Part shown: in pieces, positions 8,341 to 16,016 of the stretch
How positions within the stretch are numbered: position 1 is the stretch's first letter
Layout of the letters: the number at the start of each line of letters is the position of its first letter
Source: Clostridium_AD frigoriphilum
GTDB lineage: Bacteria; Bacillota; Clostridia; Clostridiales; Clostridiaceae
Assembly (NCBI RefSeq): GCF_036541405.1
Contig: NZ_JAZHFS010000013.1
Span: 1-64,000 of the forward strand
Direction of reading: 5' to 3'
Length of the DNA: 64,000 bases
Notes under the pieces: model-generated
What the model saw: only the letters and a program-made list of their open reading frames with translations
What the model was told of the DNA's origin: nothing
The model's database searches: none
Made by a program: the position numbers and the translations under genes

Positions 8341-10479
8341 ATGAGTGAATTTAAAAATCTAACACCTGCTGAGGTTATTAAAAGAATGAAAAATATTCCT
8401 GCAATGTCTATTGTAGGAGCATCTGGGTCTGGAAAAACGACAGCTGTCAGCAATTTGTTAAATCAGGATATTGCACTTTATACATCAATAGGCATAGGGG
8501 AAAAAAGCCAGACAACAATTATTCCTAGTAATTTCATTTTAGACTCACGAATTGAGAAAAATTATGATTTTGCATTATTTATTACAAAAAAAGAATTAGA
8601 CAAGAAATTAATTATGGGAAAAATATTTGAAGCGATTGCAGACGAATTTATTGATAATGATTATGACATTGAAGATGCAAGTAGAACTATAGAAGATTGT
8701 GAGTGGACAGGAAAATTTTTAGAACCTAAAGACGCTTCGTATCATTTGAATTCTATTAAGGATGAATTAGATATTAGCAAACTTGTTGAATTATCTAAAG
8801 AAGCATTAGGCAATGTTGATATAGCACTTTTTGAACAAAGAGTTTCCGAAAGAAAAAGTGCATTAGGGAAAAAAGCTCCTAGGGCAAAAGATTTAAAAAG
8901 AGAAGTATTTACTGAGTATTGTTTAGATTCAGACTTAAATGTGAATATTGCTAATTGGGTACAACGCATGGAAAGTGTAATAAGTAATAAATTAAAAAAA
9001 ATTTTTGGTGTAGATAATCCTTTTGATCATATTTTTTCTTGTACAACCACTGATGAAGGTAAAAATATTCTTGTAGAACTCTATAATCCTGAAAAACCTT
9101 ATAGTTTGATTATTGAAACAATAGATATTGCATGTAGACCAAGAGAAGAAGCTATAAGTATAATGAAACAAAAAAATCCAAGAATCCCGTTTAGAATGAA
9201 ATTAATGGATACTATTGGTATGACACAAGAAGGGCTCGATGAATATTCACTTGGTCTAGGTATTGATAGGGCACTTGCAAAATCTGTAAATGGGATTATA
9301 CTCCTCATTAATCTAGAAGAAAGAGAAGACACTATTCGAAATATTTGTGAAGGTCTTAATGAAAAAATAAATAAATTGAAAAATAAAAGTGATGTCTACA
9401 TACTATTCTCCAAGGGAGATAAGCTGACAGAAACAAAAATTGATAAAAGAAAAGCTGGTCTAAAGACTAATCAAGAAGATTATAATCGAGAGATAGAAGT
9501 GATATTGAAAGAAATATCTGATTCGATTGAAAAACATTCTAGATTACTTGATTCAAATATTGCTGGAATGAGATGGCAATCTCTATCGTATAAAGATGAA
9601 AGTATTGATCCTCGAATCATCGCTATTAAGGGAAATAATGAGTTTTCAGATGAAGAAAGGTCAGGATATATCAAATATTTCTTACCAGAAGGCTTATTTG
9701 AGTTTATAATTGATGCATTAAATGAACAACAATTAAGACTATTACCAAAAAATTCAGAGCCAATTCTTGTTACTGTAAATAATATTGAAGAAAATCCTTT
9801 AAAAGTATGTATATTGCAGAAAAAATTGAATGATATCTTAGATGAAATCAGTCAATATTTAAGTGCTAATAGTTCAGTAGTTGGACAATACAAAGGTATT
9901 CCGGATGATGTTGATTATTTTCATTCAACGATATCAACATATTATTATAAACTTAAAAATGGACAAGGTCATACTTCAAGGGCGAAAGTATATGGTAATA
10001 TCTCTATTAACATGAAAAGGCTAATACGGAATGCTCTAAGTAATCATAATTTAAATATCAATGAAATTTTAAATAAAGGGTCATTGGATATATTATTCGA
10101 CAATCTCGAAGATAGAGAAATAAATAATATTTTAATAAAAATAAATCTAGATTCAAAATTAGTTGCTCAAGCTACTGTGGATGAGCAGAAAGAAATTTTA
10201 AAGAAGTATTATTTAGATTTAATTATAAACAATACAGATTGGATTGAATATCAAGTATCAAATAGGGTATCAATGAATTTGTCATATGATAATGAATATA
10301 TAAAAACCCAAATTGATGAAATATACTTTAGGCCTGGTATTTCATATACAGAAACATTTAAAATAATGCAATCAAGATTCAGAGAAATATTTGCAAGTGA
10401 AGATTTCAAAAAATTACTATGTGAAGAAATTGGAAATGTTTTATCAGACATTATAAACAGAGGATTTGTTGTAATATAG
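8341..10479 (+). CDS. Large GTPase-like P-loop protein
   Basis: A 712-residue protein, start fixed by AAAGGAG. G1/Walker A is GASGSGKT (residues 26-33); a TT-IIPS stretch near residue 60 could be switch I; G3 is DTIG (residue 290); G4-like SKGD is at 357-360 after a beta-strand (VYILF). The large gap between G1 and G3 is an insertion of about 200 helical, charged residues, unusual for a simple GTPase. The C-terminal 300 residues are helical and unassigned. A dynamin- or AIG1-like GTPase is the best reading. Its own promoter, leader RNA and place at the prophage edge suggest cargo, perhaps defence; that is inference. Confidence 0.7.
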   Translation: MSEFKNLTPAEVIKRMKNIPAMSIVGASGSGKTTAVSNLLNQDIALYTSIGIGEKSQTTIIPSNFILDSRIEKNYDFALFITKKELDKKLIMGKIFEAIADEFIDNDYDIEDASRTIEDCEWTGKFLEPKDASYHLNSIKDELDISKLVELSKEALGNVDIALFEQRVSERKSALGKKAPRAKDLKREVFTEYCLDSDLNVNIANWVQRMESVISNKLKKIFGVDNPFDHIFSCTTTDEGKNILVELYNPEKPYSLIIETIDIACRPREEAISIMKQKNPRIPFRMKLMDTIGMTQEGLDEYSLGLGIDRALAKSVNGIILLINLEEREDTIRNICEGLNEKINKLKNKSDVYILFSKGDKLTETKIDKRKAGLKTNQEDYNREIEVILKEISDSIEKHSRLLDSNIAGMRWQSLSYKDESIDPRIIAIKGNNEFSDEERSGYIKYFLPEGLFEFIIDALNEQQLRLLPKNSEPILVTVNNIEENPLKVCILQKKLNDILDEISQYLSANSSVVGQYKGIPDDVDYFHSTISTYYYKLKNGQGHTSRAKVYGNISINMKRLIRNALSNHNLNINEILNKGSLDILFDNLEDREINNILIKINLDSKLVAQATVDEQKEILKKYYLDLIINNTDWIEYQVSNRVSMNLSYDNEYIKTQIDEIYFRPGISYTETFKIMQSRFREIFASEDFKKLLCEEIGNVLSDIINRGFVVI

Positions 10480-10502
10480 AAAAAACTGAATAAGTATAAG
10501 AT

Positions 10503-10632
10503 ATTAACAAGAAGCAGTCTACGGGACTGATGAGTTAATGTACAGAACTAAACTTCAATGAGAAGCAAAGTGATGTAGTCTTTTTGTGATAATGAAATAG
10601 ACTAAAACTGTGCTCTCGCACAGTTTTTTTGT
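10503..10632 (+). ncRNA. Structured leader RNA, copy 2
   Basis: Second copy of the leader, starting just after the GTPase stop codon. P1 CAGTC-TACGG-GACTG (10515-10529); P2 ACT-AAA-CTTC-AATGA-GAAG-CAA-AGT (10547-10571); P3 TAGTCT (10576-10581) with AGACTA (10599-10604); terminator. Compared with copy 1, one P1 pair has changed on both sides, the P2 paired segments are identical while its internal loop and hairpin loop differ, and P3 has gained a pair. No clear promoter lies upstream, so it may be transcribed through from the GTPase gene. It precedes a 49-residue gene. Confidence 0.65.
10606..10632 (+). terminator. Terminator of leader RNA copy 2
   Basis: AACTGTGC-TCTC-GCACAGTT plus a seven-T run. 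Stem identical to copy 1, loop different. Confidence 0.88.
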
Positions 10633-10663
10633 TTAATAATAACTAATCAAAGGAGAAGATAAT

Positions 10664-10813
10664 GTGAAAAATGTAAAAAATAGTGTTGGTAAAACAGTAT
10701 GCCGAGTAGATAATCAAGGTAAGATAGTTGAGATTTTACATAAGGGCGTTAAAACGTTGATAAAGTTTCTACCTGATGGAAATGCTGAAATAATAAATGT
10801 AAATCAAAAATAA
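10664..10813 (+). CDS. 49-residue protein behind leader RNA copy 2
   Basis: GTG start preceded by AAAGGAG; 49 codons. The sequence alternates short beta-like pieces (GKTVCRVDNQGKIVEIL, then KTLIKFLPDGNAEIIN), like small beta-sheet proteins found in Clostridia phage early regions. It is enclosed by the leader terminator upstream and a strong terminator downstream, making it a one-gene transcript. Function unknown; a role in early regulation is possible. Confidence 0.65.
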   Translation: MKNVKNSVGKTVCRVDNQGKIVEILHKGVKTLIKFLPDGNAEIINVNQK

Positions 10814-10841
10814 GTATAATGCAAAATCATAGAGCTGCAAG

Positions 10842-10890
10842 ACGGCCAGGATGAATACCCAATTTTACGGGTGTTCCCTGGCCGTTTTTT
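10842..10890 (+). terminator. Strong intrinsic terminator
   Basis: ACGGCCAGG (10842-10850) pairs with CCTGGCCGT (10877-10885), with an inner ATACCC/GGGTGT pairing, followed by six T. It separates the leader-RNA unit from the prophage early operon. Confidence 0.9.
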
Positions 10891-10991
10891 GTTTTTATAT
10901 TTTGCTAAAAAGTTTTTTAAATAGGAAATGAATCTACCTATTTAACTTTTATTATTAATCTATAGAGCAAGGGAAGGAGGTGAAGAAAGCG

Positions 10992-11315
10992 ATGGGACCA
11001 AATGAAAGACGCACGGAAATCATGGAAACTCTCTGCCTCAGAAAGCAGGAAACAATGTCAAATTTGGCATTTGAATTTGGTGTCAGTATCAGAACTATTA
11101 GAAATGATATTGACCTCCTGTCGCTTTCTTACCCCCTGGAAACTATACGTGGACGTTATGGCGGTGGTGTCCGGGTTATAGACGGATTTTATATGAATCG
11201 GAAGTACCTAAAACCTGAACAGCAGGCATTCCTGGAACGACTTAGTACAAGCCTTTCTAGGAATGACCTAGCCATGATGAACAGCATAGTGAAAGACTTT
11301 GCTCTGAATAAATAG
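10992..11315 (+). CDS. HTH regulator (DeoR/HTH_11-like), phage early
   Basis: ATG at 10992 is preferred over a GTG at 10980 because GGAAGGAGG ends at 10980. The 107-residue protein has a winged HTH: LCLRKQETMSNLAFEFGVS then IRTIRNDIDLLSL, followed by a basic wing (GRYGGGVRVIDGF). It has no effector domain of the WYL or sugar type. It is first in the early operon and is the only DNA-binding regulator seen at the left of the prophage. A control role over early genes is inferred. Confidence 0.7.
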   Translation: MGPNERRTEIMETLCLRKQETMSNLAFEFGVSIRTIRNDIDLLSLSYPLETIRGRYGGGVRVIDGFYMNRKYLKPEQQAFLERLSTSLSRNDLAMMNSIVKDFALNK

Positions 11316-11399
11316 CTAAGGAGAACACCCACGAATGCAGAAAGGATGGTGAATAAAATTAATAAGGCATCTAAAATTTGAGTGAAAGGATCGATAGCT

Positions 11400-11693
11400 A
11401 TGAGTGATATATATTTGACCCTAGCTGACGGGTTAGAGAAACTTGCAATCGGATATCGTGCATTGGCATCTGAGAACATCAATGAAATAGTTAAATATAA
11501 GCATATAGCAGGGGAGTTAAAGCTTAACAATAACATTAGCGTACAGGATATAAGTGCAGTTCTTGCTGAAAAAAGCAATGAGGGTAAGTCAGATAAAATT
11601 AAGGCTCTGTTAATGAAATATAATGCAGAAAAATTAGTTAAGGTTAGACCAGTAGATTATGCTGTTATTTTTGAAGAGGCTAAGAAACTTTAA
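11400..11693 (+). CDS. Phage early protein, paralogue of the 12003 gene
   Basis: ATG at 11400 (MSDIYLTLADGLEKL) with AAAGGA upstream; 97 residues. N-terminal helix, then a C-terminal module of about 47 residues (ISAVLAEKSNEGKSDKIKAL and on to IFEEAKKL) that matches the end of the 12003 protein. Such proteins are often labelled rRNA biogenesis protein rrp5 in Clostridia phages, a label with no real functional basis. Position before DUF2800/DUF2815 suggests a replication or recombination helper. Confidence 0.65.
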   Translation: MSDIYLTLADGLEKLAIGYRALASENINEIVKYKHIAGELKLNNNISVQDISAVLAEKSNEGKSDKIKALLMKYNAEKLVKVRPVDYAVIFEEAKKL

Positions 11694-11782
11694 GTATTTA
11701 AAATGTTAAAAATCAAGTTTTTATTAATGTAACCAACATAAATGGGAAAAAGTGAATGAACTGAAAGGAGCTGAACAAAAGG

Positions 11783-11974
11783 TTGTTTTGTAATTTGAAT
11801 TTAAAGCCAGGAGTTAGAGTCGAGTTTAAGCAGAATAAACGGGATAAGATGGGCAGTCATGGGACTGTGGTAAAAGAATATCCATTTTTTATTGTCATCG
11901 ATTTAGGGAAATACAAGGTTTCAGCAAATAAGGCGTCTCTCATTTGTGGAGATGAAAGGCTTGAACGTATTTGA
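11783..11974 (+). CDS. Small beta-rich phage protein
   Basis: TTG start, 63 residues, AAAGGAG about 12 bases upstream; TTG at 11795 is an alternative. The sequence (LKPGVRVEFKQNKRDKMGSH, then GTVVKEYPFFIVIDLGKYK) looks like a small SH3/KOW-type barrel. It lies between the two paralogous early genes. Function unknown. Confidence 0.55.
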   Translation: MFCNLNLKPGVRVEFKQNKRDKMGSHGTVVKEYPFFIVIDLGKYKVSANKASLICGDERLERI

Positions 11975-12002
11975 TAAGTTTCAAAATGAGAGGAGAAAAA
12001 GT

Positions 12003-12284
12003 ATGAATAATGATCTTATAATTAAGGGTTTAGAAATGATTATTGTGGGTTTAAGGGAGGATTTAGTAGAAGTAGTTAAAGGAAAAGCTCTTCATATAGA
12101 ATCTACTAAACCTAAAGTAGAAACTTTCACACTTGAAAAAGTACGGGGAGTCTTGGCTTCAAAATCACAAAATGGGAAGCAACCAGAGGTCAAATCATTA
12201 ATAACTAAATATGGAGGGAAAAAACTTACTGATATAGATCCAGCTTGTTATAAAGATCTATTAAAAGAAGCTGAGGGGCTGTAA
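12003..12284 (+). CDS. Phage early protein, paralogue of the 11400 gene
   Basis: ATG at 12003 behind GAGAGGAG; an upstream ATG at 11946 lacks a site and overlaps the previous gene. 93 residues: helical N-terminus, then VRGVLASKSQNGKQPEVKSL and LTDIDPACYKDLLKEAEGL, the same C-terminal module as the 11400 protein. Its stop overlaps the DUF2800 start (TAATG), so the two are translationally coupled. This points to a joint task with the nuclease and single-strand binding protein. Confidence 0.7.
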   Translation: MNNDLIIKGLEMIIVGLREDLVEVVKGKALHIESTKPKVETFTLEKVRGVLASKSQNGKQPEVKSLITKYGGKKLTDIDPACYKDLLKEAEGL

Positions 12285-13450
12285 TGGGGATGCACTGTCT
12301 ACTCTCTGCGAGCTCAGCCCATCGCTGGATACATTGCAATAAAAGCGCAAGACTTGAAGAAAATTTTGAAAACTCAACTAGTGTTTTTGCAGAAGAGGGA
12401 ACCTACATGCACGAACTAGGGGAGTTAAGACTTGGTAGATATATTGGTGCTGTAAAAGAAAGTAATTATAAGAAAAAGCTAAAGGCGGTACAACTCAACC
12501 AATTTTTTAATTCAGAGATTGAGGAATCGGTAGAAGTTTATGTAGCTTTTGCAATTGAATTAATTGAGGCGACCAGGAAGAGTTGCAAAGATCCAATTAT
12601 TTTGCTTGAACAAAGACTGGACTTCTCAAAATATGTTAAGAGTGGGTTTGGCACAGGAGATCTTGTAATTGTAGCAGATGGCACTCTTGAAATAGTGGAT
12701 TTAAAGGGAGGGGCTGGGGTATCAGTTTCCGCAGAATGCAACCCTCAAATGCAGCTTTATGCTCTTGGAGCTTTGATTCTATTTGATTGTTTATATGATA
12801 TTAAAGCTGTGCGTATGAGTATTTGTCAGCCACGTTTGAATAACATATCAACATATGAGTTATCAGCCGAAGAGCTCTTAGCTTGGGCAGAAGATGTGTT
12901 AAAGCCAGCAGCCCAACTTGCATGGGATGGAGAGGGAGAATTTGAACCTAGCGAATACACCTGTAAATTTTGCAGAGCAAAAGCGACCTGTAGAGCCAGG
13001 GCTGAGAAGAACTTGGAAATGGCAAGATTTGAATTTAGACAGGCATCTTTATTAACTAAAGATGAAATAACAGAAGTATTATCGCAGGCAGATGATATTG
13101 CAAAATGGTGTAGGGATATTTGGGCGTGGGCAGAAGCTATGGCAATTGATGGTGAGGATTTTGAAGGATTCAAGGTCGTTTCGGGTAGAAGCAATAGGGC
13201 CTACGGTGATGAAAAATCTGTAATAAAAAAACTCACGGAAGCCGGATATTCTGACGATGAGATTTATGCCAGAAATCTAAAAGGAATAACAGCTCTTGAA
13301 AAAGTGTTAGGTAAAAAAGTATTTTCAGAAGTACTAGCTGGACTAATTACTAAACCACCGGGTAAATACACGATGGTTTCAGACTCAGATAAAAGACAAG
13401 CAGTTATACTAAACAATACGGCAGAAGCCGAATTTAAGGAGGAAATTTAA
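12284..13450 (+). CDS. DUF2800 family PD-(D/E)XK nuclease-like protein
   Basis: A 388-residue phage protein. Starts HCLLSASSAHRWIHCNKSAR, the usual DUF2800 opening. The nuclease core shows GTGDLV near residues 124-129 and ExVDLKGG near 137-144 (D-xK pattern). A cysteine cluster CKFCRAKATC near 229-238 is like the iron-sulfur module of Cas4/AddB-type nucleases. Coupled by TAATG to the gene before and followed 2 bp later by DUF2815. Probably an exonuclease that feeds recombination or replication; role inferred from motifs and neighbours. Confidence 0.85.
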   Translation: MGMHCLLSASSAHRWIHCNKSARLEENFENSTSVFAEEGTYMHELGELRLGRYIGAVKESNYKKKLKAVQLNQFFNSEIEESVEVYVAFAIELIEATRKSCKDPIILLEQRLDFSKYVKSGFGTGDLVIVADGTLEIVDLKGGAGVSVSAECNPQMQLYALGALILFDCLYDIKAVRMSICQPRLNNISTYELSAEELLAWAEDVLKPAAQLAWDGEGEFEPSEYTCKFCRAKATCRARAEKNLEMARFEFRQASLLTKDEITEVLSQADDIAKWCRDIWAWAEAMAIDGEDFEGFKVVSGRSNRAYGDEKSVIKKLTEAGYSDDEIYARNLKGITALEKVLGKKVFSEVLAGLITKPPGKYTMVSDSDKRQAVILNNTAEAEFKEEI

Positions 13451-13452
13451 TT

Positions 13453-13995
13453 ATGGAAAACAAAACGTCAACAAAGGTGATCACAGGACTCGCAAGATTT
13501 AGTTATGCAAATGTACATGAGCCAAAATCAATCAATGGTGGAGATGCTAAGTATTCGGTGTCCTTAATTATTCCAAAATCGGACATAAAGACAATTCAGG
13601 AAATTAAAGCAGCAATAGAAAATGCAAAACAAGATGGCAAGTCTAAGTTCGGTGGTAAAATACCTGCTAGTTTAAAAACACCGCTCCGAGATGGTGATGC
13701 AGAGCGTCCAGAGGATGAAGCATACAAAAACAGTTTTTTCTTAAATGCAAATTCAAAAGATAAACCAGGTCTAGTAGATAAGAATGTAAGACCCATACTT
13801 GACCCCGAAAACGTCTATAGTGGGGTTTATGGAAAAGCAAGTATTACCTTTTATGCTTTTAACACTAATGGGAATAAAGGCATAGCTTGTGGCCTTGGAA
13901 ATCTACAAATTATTAAAGATGGAGAACCATTAAGTGGTCGTAGCAGAGCAGAGGATGATTTTGCAACTGCTGAAGAGGATGATTTCTTGAGCTAA
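13453..13995 (+). CDS. DUF2815 single-stranded DNA-binding-like protein
   Basis: 180 residues. Beta-rich body (LARFSYANVHEPKSI, YSVSLIIPKSD, YGKASITFYAFN, GIACGLGNLQII) and a disordered acidic tail ending EEDDFLS. This is the DUF2815 family, comparable to T7 gp2.5-type single-strand binding proteins, with the acidic tail used to contact polymerase and helicase. GGAGG upstream. It lies between the nuclease and DNA polymerase, as usual in this phage group. Confidence 0.88.
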   Translation: MENKTSTKVITGLARFSYANVHEPKSINGGDAKYSVSLIIPKSDIKTIQEIKAAIENAKQDGKSKFGGKIPASLKTPLRDGDAERPEDEAYKNSFFLNANSKDKPGLVDKNVRPILDPENVYSGVYGKASITFYAFNTNGNKGIACGLGNLQIIKDGEPLSGRSRAEDDFATAEEDDFLS

Positions 13996-14060
13996 AGAAT
14001 GTTGAGGATAGGGGGTGTAATTAAGTTTATACCCTTTTAATCCTATAAGGGGGTGGAAAA

Positions 14061-15998
14061 ATGAGTGTATTATCTATTGATTTAGAAACATTTTCTGATA
14101 TTGATTTAATAAAATGTGGTGTTTATGCATACACAGCAAGTGATAAATTTGAAATATTATTAATGGCATACGCCTTTGAATCAGATAAGGTACAAATAGT
14201 AGATATTGCAAGTGGCGAGAAATTTCCAGATGAAATAATAGTAGCAATTCAAGATGAAACAATCACAAAGACTGCATATAATGCGCAATTTGAAAGAACT
14301 TGTTTGTCATCATTTCTTAAGATACCGTTATCCCCTGTTGGTTGGAGTTGTACTGCGGTGCAGGCAGCAATGCTTGGACTTCCATTATCACTTGCTGGTG
14401 TTGCACAGGTTTTAGGACAAGAGCAACAGAAAATGCGTGAGGGTAAAGATTTAATTAGGTACTTCTGCATTCCATGCAAACCAACATTTATAAATGGAAA
14501 CAGAACTCGTAATCTCTCACATCATGAGCCAGAGAAGTGGCGAACCTTTAAGGATTATTGTATTAGGGACGTTGAGGTGGAAATGGAAATCCGTAGGAAG
14601 ATAGCAAAGTACCCAATCATCCCAAAAGAGCAAGAGTACTATATCTTGGATCAGCAGATTAATGACCGAGGTGTATTAATCGATAGAAAGTTAGTGGGGC
14701 AAGCCATAGCTTGCGATAAATTAAATAAAGAGGAAACTTTTGAACAAGCACAACGGCTTACTGGACTTAATAATCCAAACTCGGTGGCTCAGCTAAAGGG
14801 TTGGCTACTTGAGAATGGTGTAGAAGTTGAGAGCCTTTCTAAAAAGGTGGTAACTGATTTAGCAAAAGAGTCTGATGGTGAGGTTGAACAATTGCTGAAC
14901 TTGAGATTACAGCTTGCAAAAACCTCTATAAAAAAATATGAAGCAATGGATAGAGTAGCATGCCCGGATGACAGAGTGAGAGGACTATTTCGATTTCATG
15001 GAGCAAATAGGTCGGGGCGATGGAGTTCCCAGCTAATTCAGGTACAGAATTTGCCACAAAACCATGAGAGGGATTTAACCCTAGCAAGAGACTTATTAAA
15101 GCAAGGTAGCTTTGATGAACTAGAATTATTCTTCGAAAACGTGCCAAACCTGCTATCAGAGCTGATTCGTACGGCTTTTATACCAAAACCGAACCATCGC
15201 TTTATTGTAGCTGATTTTAGTGCGATTGAGGCACGAATTATTGCGTGGTTAGCCGGTGAAAAATGGCGAATGGATGTGTTTGCGACCCATGGCAAAATTT
15301 ATGAAGCATCCGCAAGTCAGATGTTCAAGGTTCCAATTGAAGAAATAACTAAAGGTTCACCACTTAGGCAAAAGGGTAAAATAGCGGAACTCGCACTTGG
15401 ATTTGGTGGAGGAGCTGGTGCACTAACCGCAATGGGCGCTTTAGAGATGGGTGTTGAAGCAAGTGAACTTCAACAACTTGTTACCGCATGGAGAATTGCT
15501 AATCCTAACATTACAAAGCTATGGTGGGATATTGATAAGGCTGCAATTAAAGCAGTTAAAGATAAGATGCCACAGACCATTGGCGGAATTCATATTGAAA
15601 TGAGGAGCGGTATTCTTTTTATTACTCTACCATCTGGGCGCAAGCTTTCTTATATAAAGCCCAGGATTGAAATTAATAAGTTCGGTAGAGAGGGCATTAC
15701 TTATGAAGGTATTGGCACGAGCAAACAATGGTGCAGAATTGATACTTATGGGCCAAAGCTTGTGGAAAACATAGTGCAGGCTGCAGCTCGTGATCTGCTC
15801 GCAGAATCCATGGTAAATGTGGCTAAGGCAAGATATAAAATAGTAATGCATGTACACGATGAAATAATCATTGAAGCACCTATGGAGTTCGGGTCATTAA
15901 ACGGTGTTTGCGATATCATGGCAATCGCTCCAAATTGGGCAAAAGGGTTACCTCTTCGTGCAGATGGATTTGAATGTGATTATTACAGAAAGGACTAG
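14061..15998 (+). CDS. Family A DNA polymerase (phage)
   Basis: 645 residues; replicates phage DNA. Exonuclease motif DLETFSD at residues 6-12; polymerase motif A DFSAIEARI near 385; motif B RQKGKIAELALGFGGGAGAL near 437-456; motif C HVHDE at about 597-601. All catalytic signatures are intact. It has no 5' nuclease domain, as usual for phage members. GGGGGTGG precedes the ATG. Followed after 18 bp by the VapE/primase gene. Confidence 0.95.
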   Translation: MSVLSIDLETFSDIDLIKCGVYAYTASDKFEILLMAYAFESDKVQIVDIASGEKFPDEIIVAIQDETITKTAYNAQFERTCLSSFLKIPLSPVGWSCTAVQAAMLGLPLSLAGVAQVLGQEQQKMREGKDLIRYFCIPCKPTFINGNRTRNLSHHEPEKWRTFKDYCIRDVEVEMEIRRKIAKYPIIPKEQEYYILDQQINDRGVLIDRKLVGQAIACDKLNKEETFEQAQRLTGLNNPNSVAQLKGWLLENGVEVESLSKKVVTDLAKESDGEVEQLLNLRLQLAKTSIKKYEAMDRVACPDDRVRGLFRFHGANRSGRWSSQLIQVQNLPQNHERDLTLARDLLKQGSFDELELFFENVPNLLSELIRTAFIPKPNHRFIVADFSAIEARIIAWLAGEKWRMDVFATHGKIYEASASQMFKVPIEEITKGSPLRQKGKIAELALGFGGGAGALTAMGALEMGVEASELQQLVTAWRIANPNITKLWWDIDKAAIKAVKDKMPQTIGGIHIEMRSGILFITLPSGRKLSYIKPRIEINKFGREGITYEGIGTSKQWCRIDTYGPKLVENIVQAAARDLLAESMVNVAKARYKIVMHVHDEIIIEAPMEFGSLNGVCDIMAIAPNWAKGLPLRADGFECDYYRKD

Positions 15999-16016
15999 GA
16001 TTAGGAGGGAGAGTTA

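Noticed and set aside
10525..10535. CTGATGAG in leader RNA copy 2, like a hammerhead ribozyme core
   Set aside because: Copy 1 has TTGGTGAG at the same place and neither copy has the required GAAA core strand and stem arrangement, so a hammerhead is not supported.
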